26,283 nucleotides of DNA from an uncultured Collinsella sp. Lineage in GTDB: Bacteria; Actinomycetota; Coriobacteriia; Coriobacteriales; Coriobacteriaceae. Under the pieces are notes generated by a model that saw only the letters and a program-made list of their open reading frames with translations, was not told the origin of the DNA and ran no database searches. The translations under genes and the position numbers were made by a program. Location: contig CABUPE010000033.1 of NCBI GenBank assembly GCA_902493515.1, positions 1-26,283 of the forward strand, read 5' to 3'. Positions 6,937 through 14,268 of the stretch are shown one piece after another. Position 1 is the stretch's first letter. Every line of letters begins with the position of its first letter.

Positions 6937-9297
6937 CTAAGCCAACCCCAGCAATATGCCCGCCGAATGCACGACAAACGCCACGATCCAGGCAACGGCG
7001 ACCTGAAACGCGAACACGGCAACGGCGTAGCGCGCGCCCAGCTCGCTCTTGACGGCGCCGATGGCAGCCACGCAGGGCGGGTACAGCAGCGTAAAGACCA
7101 GGAACACGTAGGCGGTAAACGGCGAAAACATGGTCGACAGCGCCGCGGGCGACGTTGCGCCCAAAAGCACCGTGAGCGTCGAGATGACGCTCTCCTTGGC
7201 AATGAGTCCGGTGACGAGCGCCGTGGATGCGCGCCAGTCGCCAAAACCGAGCGGGGCCAACACCGGCGCGATGATGCTACCCAGACCGGCAAGCAGGCTT
7301 TGTGACTGGTCGGCGACCACGTTAAAGCGGATATCGAACGTCTGCAGGAACCAGATGACCACCGTAGCGGCAAAGATAATGGTAAAGGCCTTGGTAATAA
7401 AGTCCTTGGCCTTATCCCATGCCAGCATCACCGTCGTCTTGACGCTCGGCAGGCGGTAATTGGGGAGCTCCATGATAAACGGCACCGGGTCGCCCTTAAA
7501 TGCCGTGCGGTTGAGCACCAGGGCGGCAATGCAGCCGACCACGATGCCGATCAGATAGAGCGAAACCATGGCGGGAACTGTCGCCTGCGGGAAAAACGCC
7601 CCGCACAGCAGACCGTAGACCGGCAACTTGGCCGAACAGCTCATGAACGGCGTGAGCATGACCGTCATCTTGCGGTCGTGCTCGGATGGGAGCGTACGGG
7701 TCGACATGATAGCCGGCACGGTGCAGCCAAAACCGACGAGCATAGGCACGAAGCTGCGGCCTGACAGGCCAAAGCGGCGCAGCACTTTATCCATGACAAA
7801 GGCCACGCGCGCCATGTAGCCGGAGTCTTCCAGAATGGAGAGGAACAAGAAGAGCACGACGATAATCGGCAGGAAGGTCAGCACGCTGCCCACGCCCGTA
7901 AGCACGCCGTCGACAGCCAGCGAGCGCACCACGTCGTTGGTGCCGAACGCTTTGAGACCCGCATCGGCCGAGGCGATGATGGCAGCGATACCGTCCTCCA
8001 TAAGTCCCTGCAACGCCGCGCCGATCACGCCAAACGTCAGCCAAAAGACGAGGCCCATGATCACCAGAAACGCCGGAATGGCCGTGTAGCGACCCGTCAG
8101 GATGCGGTCGATCTTGACGGAGCGCACGTGCTCGCGGCTCTCGTGCGGCTTGACGACGCAGCGCCCGCACACGTCGCCGATAAAGCTAAAACGCATATCG
8201 GCCAGCGCAGATAGGCGGTCGGTGCCGGCCTCGCCTTCCATCTGGGTAATGATGTGCTCGATAGCGTCGAGCTCATTGCGATCCAGATGAAGCGCCTCGG
8301 TTACCAGCTCATCGCCCTCGACCAGCTTGGTCGCCGCAAAGCGCACCGGGATGTGCGCCGTCACGGCATGGTCCTCGATCAGGTTAGCAATACCGTGGAT
8401 GCAGCGATGCAGCGCACCGCCGTCCGGACCGTCGGGCGCGCAAAAGTCCAGGCGACCAGGGCGCTCGCGGAACCGCGCCACGTGCAGGGCGTGGTCCACC
8501 AGCTCGCCGATGCCCTCGTTGCGGGCAGCGCTAATGGGGACAACAGGCACGCCCATCAGGCTCTCGAGCAAGTTGACGTCCACGGCGCCGCCGTTGGCGG
8601 TCACCTCGTCCATCATGTTGAGCGCGATAACCATAGGACGGTCAAGCTCCATGAGCTGCAGTGTCAGGTACAGGTTACGCTCGATGTTGGTGGCATCAAT
8701 GATGTCGATGATGGCGTCCGGGCGCTCGTCAAGGATGAACTGACGGCTCACGACCTCTTCGCCTGTGTACGGCGACAGGGAGTAAATGCCAGGCAGATCG
8801 GTAACGCTTGCCTCGGGATGGTTACGGATGGTGCCGTCCTTGCGGTCGACCGTCACGCCGGGAAAGTTACCGACGTGCTGGTTGGAGCCCGTCAGCTGGT
8901 TGAATAACGTGGTCTTGCCGCAGTTTTGGTTGCCGGCGAGGGCAAAATGCAGAGGCGCGCCCTCGGGCACGGCCGTCTTTGCCGCACGGGGCGAATACGT
9001 CCCCTCGCCCAGGGCCGGATGCTCCGTCGTGCCGATTGCGGCGTTAGCGCGCGGACCCGTATCGGTGTCGTGAATACCCACAAGTTCGATGCGAGCGGCA
9101 TCGTCCTTGCGCAGTGTCAACTCGTAGCCACGCAGGCGGATCTCGAGCGGGTCGCCCATGGGGGCGTACTTCATCATGGTAACTTCGGTGCCCGGCGTTA
9201 GACCCATGTCCAAAATATGCTGTCGGAGTGCCTGATCGTCCGATGCCACCGATGCGACAACGGCGTCCTTTCCAATCTCGAGTGTATCGAGCTTCAC
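6937..9297 (-). CDS. feoB: Ferrous iron transporter, FeoA-FeoB fusion
   Basis: This protein imports Fe(II) across the cytoplasmic membrane. From the GTG at 9297 it is 786 residues. Residues 1-75 form a FeoA-like SH3 domain (VKLDTLEIGKDAVV through TLRKDDAARIEL) and an Ala/Pro-rich linker spans 76-115. The G domain has G1 GNQNCGKT (122-129), G2 Thr149 in GNFPGVTV, G3 DLPG (167-170) and G4 NMMD (227-230). A helical GDI-like region follows, then a polytopic core with the Gate signatures GFGCTVPAIMSTRTL and CSAKLPVYG, and the C-terminal Gate and core. The GTG is chosen because GGGGGAGGAA lies at good spacing and FeoA homology starts there; the upstream open frame is promoter DNA. FeoA is normally a separate gene. 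No feoC is seen. Confidence 0.95.
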   Translation of the reverse strand: MKLDTLEIGKDAVVASVASDDQALRQHILDMGLTPGTEVTMMKYAPMGDPLEIRLRGYELTLRKDDAARIELVGIHDTDTGPRANAAIGTTEHPALGEGTYSPRAAKTAVPEGAPLHFALAGNQNCGKTTLFNQLTGSNQHVGNFPGVTVDRKDGTIRNHPEASVTDLPGIYSLSPYTGEEVVSRQFILDERPDAIIDIIDATNIERNLYLTLQLMELDRPMVIALNMMDEVTANGGAVDVNLLESLMGVPVVPISAARNEGIGELVDHALHVARFRERPGRLDFCAPDGPDGGALHRCIHGIANLIEDHAVTAHIPVRFAATKLVEGDELVTEALHLDRNELDAIEHIITQMEGEAGTDRLSALADMRFSFIGDVCGRCVVKPHESREHVRSVKIDRILTGRYTAIPAFLVIMGLVFWLTFGVIGAALQGLMEDGIAAIIASADAGLKAFGTNDVVRSLAVDGVLTGVGSVLTFLPIIVVLFLFLSILEDSGYMARVAFVMDKVLRRFGLSGRSFVPMLVGFGCTVPAIMSTRTLPSEHDRKMTVMLTPFMSCSAKLPVYGLLCGAFFPQATVPAMVSLYLIGIVVGCIAALVLNRTAFKGDPVPFIMELPNYRLPSVKTTVMLAWDKAKDFITKAFTIIFAATVVIWFLQTFDIRFNVVADQSQSLLAGLGSIIAPVLAPLGFGDWRASTALVTGLIAKESVISTLTVLLGATSPAALSTMFSPFTAYVFLVFTLLYPPCVAAIGAVKSELGARYAVAVFAFQVAVAWIVAFVVHSAGILLGLA

Positions 9298-9344
9298 GTC
9301 CGTGTTCCTCCCCCGGCGCCCACAGGGCGTTGTATTTATGTTCA

Positions 9345-9373
9345 CCATGGCTAACCGTTTGCCATGGCTAACC
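9345..9373 (-). promoter_or_regulatory. Tandem GGTTAGCCATGG sites before feoB (candidate iron-regulator operator)
   Basis: The 12-base word GGTTAGCCATGG occurs twice in direct orientation on the minus strand (9373-9362 and 9356-9345), 17 bases apart. The sites lie just downstream of the predicted -10, between the promoter and the feoB start. GGTTAGCC matches the half-site core of the DtxR/IdeR consensus (GGTTAGSC, known from actinobacteria). The position fits a repressor that blocks feoB when iron is plentiful. The regulator itself is not in the window; this is inference. Confidence 0.5.
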
Positions 9374-9387
9374 AATTTTAAGCTTAC

Positions 9388-9417
9388 ATGATAGCGTGAA
9401 CACACAACGACGTTCAA
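9388..9417 (-). promoter_or_regulatory. Promoter of feoB
   Basis: The minus strand has -35 TTGAAC (9417-9412) and -10 TATCAT (9393-9388) with an 18-base spacer, about 90 bases before the GTG start of feoB. Two direct repeats follow immediately downstream. Confidence 0.6.
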
Positions 9418-9462
9418 TCAGCAGATTGGCGCAATGGGGACAGGCAGGAGAGTTCAGGGCCA

Positions 9463-9660
9463 TAGTTTCCCGATGAGGCCTCTCGGGGAAACTACATCCC
9501 AGAATTCTGGCTCGAAACGGGATATGGTTTCCCAAACAGGCCTCTTACGGAAAATGCATCCCGGAATCCCCACTCGAAACGGGACGCACTTTCCCAGTCG
9601 AGGCCCTATGGGAAACTGCGTCCCACCTTGAAAGGCAAAACTGGGACGCAGTTTCCGGGC
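9463..9660. repeat. Tandem hairpin array, 62-bp period
   Basis: The TTTCC core recurs at 9466, 9528, 9590 and 9652, exactly 62 bases apart, giving three full units and one truncated unit. Each unit carries an inverted repeat of the form GGGAYGCAGTTTCCC ... GGGAAACTGCGTCCC with AGGCC near the turn, and a CTCGAAACGGGA or similar joint. The third unit is the clearest: GGGACGCACTTTCCCA pairs with TGGGAAACTGCGTCCC with one mismatch. It lies in the 473-base gap between the feoB and hydrolase coding regions and no gene is seen there. GGGGACAGG at 9436 just before the array matches the core of other hairpins in the window. Confidence 0.85.
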
Positions 9661-9744
9661 GGGGCATCAAAAACAAAGTTGCGGTGGAATAGTTCCTGGA
9701 TGGGCTGGTTGATGCCCCAGATCGGAGCTATTTCACCGCAAGTT
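9661..9744. repeat. Interleaved inverted repeats; AGTTGCGGTG-type element, copy 2
   Basis: GGGGCATCAA (9661-9670) pairs perfectly with TTGATGCCCC (9709-9718). A second pair, AAGTTGCGGTGGAATAG (9676-9692) with CTATTTCACCGCAAGTT (9728-9744), interleaves with it. The second pair shares its core with the inverted repeat at 5533-5599, so this is a second member of that family. The crossing arms could not form both stems as one simple hairpin. Confidence 0.75.
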
Positions 9745-9770
9745 ATTGAAGGGCTGGGATGCCGAGACTC

Positions 9771-10670
9771 TTACAGATGGCGCTCCAGGAAGCGGAAGGC
9801 TAGGCGAATCCAAGGGCGGACCGCCACCTGCTTGTCCTCGTTGTCGACCGCGGTGTTGGCGTTGCCGAGCGAAAGGCCGTGACCGCCCTGGTCAAAGACG
9901 TGCATCTCGCAAGCGACACCCTCCTCGGCCATGCGCTGCGCAAACGGATAGACCTGTGCGATCGGCGCCGTCTTGTCGTCGGACACGCCCCACACAAAGG
10001 TCGGGGGCATCTGGCGCGAAACGTGCGTGGTGGGGCAGATGTCGGCCAGGTGCTCGTCGGTCGCCTCGCCGCCCGTCACCATCGACAGATAGTCGTTGAG
10101 CAAATCGCGCCCCGTCTTGCCGCCCGTCTTGGGAACGCGCAGATCGATACGCGGGTCGCGCGTCTGCATGTCGCGCACATAGGCAAAGTCGAGCAGCGGA
10201 TAGCCCAGCACCACGGCATCGGGACGAATGTCGTCCGGACGCGCCCCGGCAAGTGCCGCGAAGGGGCCGGTCTTCCACTGTGTTGCCAGCGAGGCACAGA
10301 TCATGCCGCCCGCCGAGAATCCCACGACGCACACGCGCTTAGGATCGACATGCCACTCGTCGGCGTTGGCGCGCACCGTGGCGACCATCTTGGCAAGATC
10401 TGCCTGGGGGTGCGGAAAGCTCACGTCACCCGTAGAACTCGTCACATAGTTGAGCACAAAGGCCTGGTAACCGTGATCCAAAAACGCAAACGCCACGGGA
10501 TCCTGCTCATGCGGAGCGATATGCGTAAACCCGCCTCCGCCGCAGATGATCACCGCGGGGCGGCGGCCATTCGGTTTATCGGGCAGCGGCTCGGCACCCA
10601 AATACGTAAACGTCGCCGGATAATCCTCGGTCGGCTCCTCGCCCCACAGCGCATGGTTCTCGACAATCAT
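9771..10670 (-). CDS. Alpha/beta-hydrolase, acetyl esterase-like
   Basis: This is a cytoplasmic serine hydrolase of 299 residues of the alpha/beta-hydrolase (acetyl-esterase/BD-FAE-like) group, probably cleaving short acyl esters such as acetylated sugars. The oxyanion loop IICGGGGFTH comes early, then the nucleophile elbow GFSAGG, the acid loop GVSDDKTAP with its aspartate, and the catalytic histidine in GGHGLSL near the C-terminus. Between them, VLGYPLLDF and FPHPQADLAKM follow the pattern of carbohydrate acetyl esterases. The start at 10670 (MIVENHALW) is chosen because AAGGGAG precedes it; the open frame extends 69 codons upstream without family resemblance. The gene is divergent from the PTS EIIA gene across 243 bases. 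Substrate is not known. Confidence 0.87.
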   Translation of the reverse strand: MIVENHALWGEEPTEDYPATFTYLGAEPLPDKPNGRRPAVIICGGGGFTHIAPHEQDPVAFAFLDHGYQAFVLNYVTSSTGDVSFPHPQADLAKMVATVRANADEWHVDPKRVCVVGFSAGGMICASLATQWKTGPFAALAGARPDDIRPDAVVLGYPLLDFAYVRDMQTRDPRIDLRVPKTGGKTGRDLLNDYLSMVTGGEATDEHLADICPTTHVSRQMPPTFVWGVSDDKTAPIAQVYPFAQRMAEEGVACEMHVFDQGGHGLSLGNANTAVDNEDKQVAVRPWIRLAFRFLERHL

Positions 10671-10913
10671 ATGTGCTCCCTTCGCGCAAATTATGCGCCC
10701 TTGTTTTTCGCCTTCAAGCGTACCCCACTTGAACCCGTGGCGCAGAAACACACCAGCAATAAGTTTCCCTCCAACTGATATATCACATAATCCCAGCTCA
10801 GAGGTATCGCTGAGCAGCGTAGAATAGGGGCGTTGACCAAGCCGCGAAACACATATGAAACGTTTCCGGCAAACCAAACGCGCGATATGCGCCTATTTAA
10901 GTTGGAGGCAACT

Positions 10914-11477
10914 ATGGGTCTGCTCGATTCGCTTAAGTCCACCTTCACCTCGACCGGCGAGGCGTCCGTTCCGCCCGCAGCAAGCTTCGCCACCCGCGAA
11001 GGCGTCATCTATGCCCCCGTCAACGGCGTGCTCGTCAACCTGGACGAGGTTCCCGACGAGACGATCGCCTCGGGCATGCTTGGCCAGGGCTATGGCATCG
11101 AGCCCATTACCGGCACCATCTATGCGCCCGCCAACGGCCGCATCGGCGCCACCACTGTCACCAACCACTCCATTGGCATGATCACCGAGGACGGTCTTCG
11201 CGTGTTCATCCATGTTGGCCTGGGCACCGTGGAAATGAACGGCAAGGGTTTTGCCCGCTTTGTCGAGATGGGCGATGTGGTCAAGGCAGGCCAGCCGCTC
11301 ATCAGCTTCGACCGCGAGGCCATTAAGGCCGCTGGTCACGAGGACATCGTAACCGTCATCGTCTCCGAGCTCGATCGTCTTAAGAGTATCGACCATGTCG
11401 GCGAGTCTGGAACGCTTATCGGCGGCAACCCGCTCGTCAAGCTTGGCGACCCGCTGCTGGTAGCCAAGACCAAGTAG
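10914..11477 (+). CDS. PTS glucose-type EIIA protein
   Basis: This is a soluble phosphotransferase-system component that takes phosphate from HPr and passes it to an EIIB domain, and in some bacteria also regulates other transporters. The 187-residue protein has the EIIA-Glc (Crr) pattern: YAPVNGVLVNLDEVPDETIA (33-52), TNHSIGM with His85, and VFIHVGLGTVEMNGKGF with His100. His85 and His100 correspond to the structural and phosphorylated histidines of Crr (His75 and His90). The ATG at 10914 follows TTGGAGG; the upstream extension of 27 codons lies over the promoter region. No EIIB or EIIC gene is adjacent, so it is an orphan EIIA serving a transporter elsewhere. The 243-base upstream gap holds a short GCTCAG/CTGAGC hairpin (10796-10815) and TAGAAT at 10820. 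Confidence 0.92.
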   Translation: MGLLDSLKSTFTSTGEASVPPAASFATREGVIYAPVNGVLVNLDEVPDETIASGMLGQGYGIEPITGTIYAPANGRIGATTVTNHSIGMITEDGLRVFIHVGLGTVEMNGKGFARFVEMGDVVKAGQPLISFDREAIKAAGHEDIVTVIVSELDRLKSIDHVGESGTLIGGNPLVKLGDPLLVAKTK

Positions 11478-11514
11478 CCAGGCCCCGCGCCACACAGCCA
11501 AAAGGCACCTCGTC

Positions 11515-11553
11515 AAGTGCCCGCGACCATTTGGCCGCGGGCACTTTTCGTTT
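11515..11553 (+). terminator. Terminator after EIIA
   Basis: AAGTGCCCGCG (11515-11525) pairs with CGCGGGCACTT (11536-11546) over a 10-base loop and continues into TTTTCGTTT. This is a strong intrinsic terminator 38 bases after the EIIA stop; it isolates EIIA from asnS. Confidence 0.88.
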
Positions 11554-11658
11554 GAAAAACCATCCCGCCAATGCCTTATCTGTATAGCTCAAATGAGCCG
11601 AGCTGCTAGAATATTGAACTGTATGGATAACTATCATTCAACCGTTATGGGAGGATAC

Positions 11659-13062
11659 GTGAACCGCACCAAAATCGCGCAGCTCTATGCCGATGCCGAG
11701 TCGCTCGGCGGCCAGACTGTCACCGTCGCCGGCTGGGTTAAGTCCGTCCGCGACATGAAGAACTTTGGCTTTGTTACGCTCAACGACGGCAGCTGCTTCC
11801 GCGACCTGCAGGTCGTCATGAACCGCGAGGCACTCGACAACTACGACGAGATCGCCCATCAAAACGTCTCGGCCGCACTCATTTGCACCGGCACCGTCAA
11901 GCTGACCCCCGATGCGCCCCAGCCTTTCGAGCTTTCTGCCACCTCCATCGAGGTCGAGGGCACGAGCGCCCCGGATTACCCGCTGCAGAAGAAGCGCGCA
12001 ACCGTCGAGTTCCTGCGCACCCAGCAGCACCTGCGCCCGCGCACCAACCTGTTCCGCGCCGTGTTCCGCATCCGCTCTGTCGCGGCTGCCGCCATCCACC
12101 GCTTCTTCCAGGAGCAGGGCTTTGTCTACGTCAACACCCCCATCATCACCACGAGTGACTGCGAGGGCGCCGGCGAGATGTTCCGCGTGACCACGCTCGA
12201 CCCCAAAAATCCGCCCCTCACCGAGTCCGGCGAGGTCGACTGGAGCCAGGACTTCTTTGGCAAGCATGCAAGCCTCACCGTGTCCGGCCAGCTCAATGCC
12301 GAGAACTTTGCCATGGCCTTTGGCGACGTATACACCTTTGGTCCCACCTTCCGTGCCGAGAACTCCAACACCACGCGCCACGCCGCCGAGTTTTGGATGA
12401 TCGAGCCCGAGATGGCCTTTGCCGACCTTAACGACTACATGGATAACGCCGAGGCCATGCTCAAGTACGTCCTTAAGGACGTTATGGCCACCTGCCCCGA
12501 CGAGCTCAATATGCTCAACAAGTTTGTGGACAAGGGTCTGCTCGAGCGCCTGGACCATGTCGCCAACTCCGACTTTGCCCGCGTTACCTACACCGAGGCC
12601 GTCGAGATCCTGGAGCAGGCAGTCGCTGCTGGCCACCAGTTTGATTACCCCGTCAGCTGGGGCATCGACCTGCAGACCGAGCACGAGCGTTTCCTGACCG
12701 AGGAGCACTTTAAGCGCCCGACCTTCGTGACCGACTACCCGGCCGAGATCAAGGCGTTCTACATGCGCATGAACGAGGACGGCAAGACCGTCGCCGCCGC
12801 CGACTGCCTGGTTCCCGGTATCGGCGAGATTATCGGCGGCTCCCAGCGCGAGGAGCGCCTGGATCTGCTCGAGGCCCGCATCAAGGATCTGGGCATGAAT
12901 CCCGAGCAGTACAAGTACTACCTTGACCTGCGCCGCTACGGTTCCTGCAAGCACGCCGGCTACGGTCTGGGCTTCGAGCGCTTGGTCATGTATCTGACCG
13001 GCGTGGGCAACATCCGCGACGTCCTGCCGCACCCGCGCACCGTGGGCAACGCCGACTTCTAA
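11659..13062 (+). CDS. asnS: Asparaginyl-tRNA synthetase
   Basis: This enzyme charges tRNA-Asn with asparagine in the cytoplasm (class IIb synthetase). The 467-residue protein opens with the OB-fold anticodon-binding domain (VTVAGWVKSVRDMKNFGFVTLNDGS within the first 50 residues). Class II motif 2 follows (FGPTFRAENSNTTRHAAEFWMIEPE), and motif 3 comes near the end (GLGFERLVMYLTG, then IRDVLPHPRT). The asparagine-specific YVNTPIITTSDCEGAGEMF region is intact. The start is most likely the GTG at 11659, because GGGAGG lies four bases before it and the family N-terminus aligns; ATG codons further upstream lack a site. The single gene is bounded by terminators on both sides. Confidence 0.96.
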   Translation: MNRTKIAQLYADAESLGGQTVTVAGWVKSVRDMKNFGFVTLNDGSCFRDLQVVMNREALDNYDEIAHQNVSAALICTGTVKLTPDAPQPFELSATSIEVEGTSAPDYPLQKKRATVEFLRTQQHLRPRTNLFRAVFRIRSVAAAAIHRFFQEQGFVYVNTPIITTSDCEGAGEMFRVTTLDPKNPPLTESGEVDWSQDFFGKHASLTVSGQLNAENFAMAFGDVYTFGPTFRAENSNTTRHAAEFWMIEPEMAFADLNDYMDNAEAMLKYVLKDVMATCPDELNMLNKFVDKGLLERLDHVANSDFARVTYTEAVEILEQAVAAGHQFDYPVSWGIDLQTEHERFLTEEHFKRPTFVTDYPAEIKAFYMRMNEDGKTVAAADCLVPGIGEIIGGSQREERLDLLEARIKDLGMNPEQYKYYLDLRRYGSCKHAGYGLGFERLVMYLTGVGNIRDVLPHPRTVGNADF

Positions 13063-13108
13063 TCGTCGGACGCTAGCTCGCGTCGCCACACGCCAACGCT
13101 CATCGCAT

Positions 13109-13144
13109 AAGCGTCTCTCGACATCGGTCGAGAGACGCTTTTTT
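13109..13144 (+). terminator. Terminator after asnS
   Basis: A perfect 14-bp stem, AAGCGTCTCTCGAC with GTCGAGAGACGCTT, closes over ATCG and runs into six T residues (13139-13144). This is a strong intrinsic terminator. Confidence 0.93.
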
Positions 13145-13203
13145 CAACAGCATCCGTCAAGCTTTTGGCAAGTTTTTGGTCAGTTGAGCAGGGCTGTTGA
13201 AAA
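13141..13203. repeat. Eleven-base inverted repeat next to the asnS terminator
   Basis: TTTTCAACAGC (13141-13151) and GCTGTTGAAAA (13193-13203) are perfect inverted copies, 41 bases apart; the spacer includes a TTTTGG word twice. The stretch from here to the WYL gene has no other feature except the ribosome-binding-site inverted repeat. Function is unknown. Confidence 0.5.
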
Positions 13204-13265
13204 CTCGACCCGCCGTTTGCCGACGACTATCGACCGCCCAGAGCGCCCTGCGCCCCTGGGAAAGC

Positions 13266-13316
13266 CCCACGTCCTAGGCTCCATACCGTCGCCACCCAAA
13301 ACGGAAAGGACGTGGG
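13266..13316 (+). promoter_or_regulatory. Inverted repeat covering the WYL gene ribosome-binding site
   Basis: CCCACGTCCT (13266-13275) is the exact inverse of AGGACGTGGG (13307-13316). The right arm contains the end of the GGAAAGGA ribosome-binding site, five bases before the chosen ATG. In RNA the stem would hide the site; in DNA it could be an operator for autoregulation. Neither is proven. Confidence 0.45.
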
Positions 13317-13320
13317 CACC

Positions 13321-14109
13321 ATGACCGAAGCCGCTGTTGAAACCTACGACACCACGACTAGAGGCGCCGCCTCGATGGCAGCCTATCGCGCCGTTCGCAT
13401 CCTGCAACTATTAAGCGAAAACACCGGCGAGGACAAGGCCATGCTTTCCGATGAGCTGATCCGGCGCCTCGCCCATCCCGACAACCCCGCCCGCATGCCC
13501 ATCTCGGCGGCGCGGCGCAGCATCTACACCGCCATCTCCGCGCTTCGCCATGCCGGATACGAAATTGAGTACAAACGCGGCGTGGGCTACAAACTTCTTA
13601 CCCGCCCGCTCACCGATGAAGAGATCATCCGGCTCCACGGTATGGTCATGCGCAACCGCTCCACGCCTATCGCTATCCGCAAGAGCATGGCGCAGCACTT
13701 AGTTGCCATGGCGAGCGCCGACGTTCGCGGCTACCTCGATACACCCGAACCCGCTCCAAGCGCAGGCAGCAAGGCTACCAAGGCAACACGCACGCCCATC
13801 AAGCGCATCGACACGTGCGAGCTCGTCGAGCAGGCCATCGACCACGGAACCACGGTGAGTTTTGATATTTCGAGCGTCACGACGCATGGCGAAACCGAAG
13901 CAGCACGGATGACACTCCGTCCCTTTGCCATCAAGCAACGAGACGGCATCTCGTATTTGCTGGGAACGGTCTATGACGCCCGAGGCGCCGATGACACGTT
14001 GCGTACCGTAGAGATTGGCCGAATGAGAAACGTCACCACACGTCTCCTCGACGGCAAGAAGCTCTTCGCCGCCCTCGACGAGGAGGAGGACGCCTCCTCC
14101 GCCGCATAA
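13321..14109 (+). CDS. WYL-domain transcriptional regulator
   Basis: This is a DNA-binding regulator of 262 residues. The N-terminal part (about 20-100) looks like a winged helix-turn-helix: AAYRAVRILQLLSEN, ISAARRSIYTAISALRHAGY as the recognition region, and EIEYKRGVGYKLL as the wing. The C-terminal part (about 165-250) has the WYL-like order: ELVEQAIDHGTTVSFDIS, then LRPFAIKQRDGISYLLGTV, then TVEIGRMRNVTTRLLDG. WYL domains sense ligands, often nucleic-acid or nucleotide-like. An Ala/Thr-rich linker joins the two parts. ATG 13321 is chosen over the in-frame GTG at 13312, which lies too close to AAAGGA. The gene sits just before the ABC importer on the same strand and may regulate it or itself. 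Targets are unknown. Confidence 0.82.
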   Translation: MTEAAVETYDTTTRGAASMAAYRAVRILQLLSENTGEDKAMLSDELIRRLAHPDNPARMPISAARRSIYTAISALRHAGYEIEYKRGVGYKLLTRPLTDEEIIRLHGMVMRNRSTPIAIRKSMAQHLVAMASADVRGYLDTPEPAPSAGSKATKATRTPIKRIDTCELVEQAIDHGTTVSFDISSVTTHGETEAARMTLRPFAIKQRDGISYLLGTVYDARGADDTLRTVEIGRMRNVTTRLLDGKKLFAALDEEEDASSAA

Positions 14110-14214
14110 GACCCTCCGCCGCCCATTCGACTACCCGTACCGCCCATCCGATTCTGTATTAAAAACCCGCCAGGCTGTTGTAAAAATGGACATCAGCGCT
14201 ACTATAGTTCCACT

Positions 14215-14259
14215 TGCACTTTGTCCCAGTGCAGTGTTTCCAGCCATTTTTATACTGGG
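14215..14259 (+). promoter_or_regulatory. Mutually exclusive hairpins in the leader of the ABC importer
   Basis: TGCACT (14215-14220) can pair with AGTGCA (14228-14233). Alternatively CCCAGT (14225-14230) can pair with ACTGGG (14254-14259). The two stems share 14228-14230, so they compete. The second stem covers the start of the GGGGG ribosome-binding site (14257-14261). A possible promoter lies just upstream (TTGTAA at 14179, TATAGT near 14204). This is a candidate on/off RNA control element; short stems make it tentative. Confidence 0.4.
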
Positions 14260-14268
14260 GGTAATGAT

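Noticed and set aside
9298..9417. Longer FeoB N-terminus starting at 9417
   Set aside because: The extra 40 codons cover the promoter and repeated operator-like sites, lack a ribosome-binding site and have no family match; the GTG at 9297 has a strong site.
9463..9660. CRISPR array
   Set aside because: The 62-bp units are degenerate throughout with no constant repeat plus unique spacer pattern, and no cas genes are near.
10833..10913. Longer EIIA start at 10833
   Set aside because: It has no suitable ribosome-binding site, and the EIIA family N-terminus and TTGGAGG point to 10914.
11638..13089. A 483-codon open frame on the minus strand opposite asnS
   Set aside because: The asnS frame carries complete class II synthetase motifs; the opposite frame is a low-complexity Val/Gly/Leu-rich shadow.
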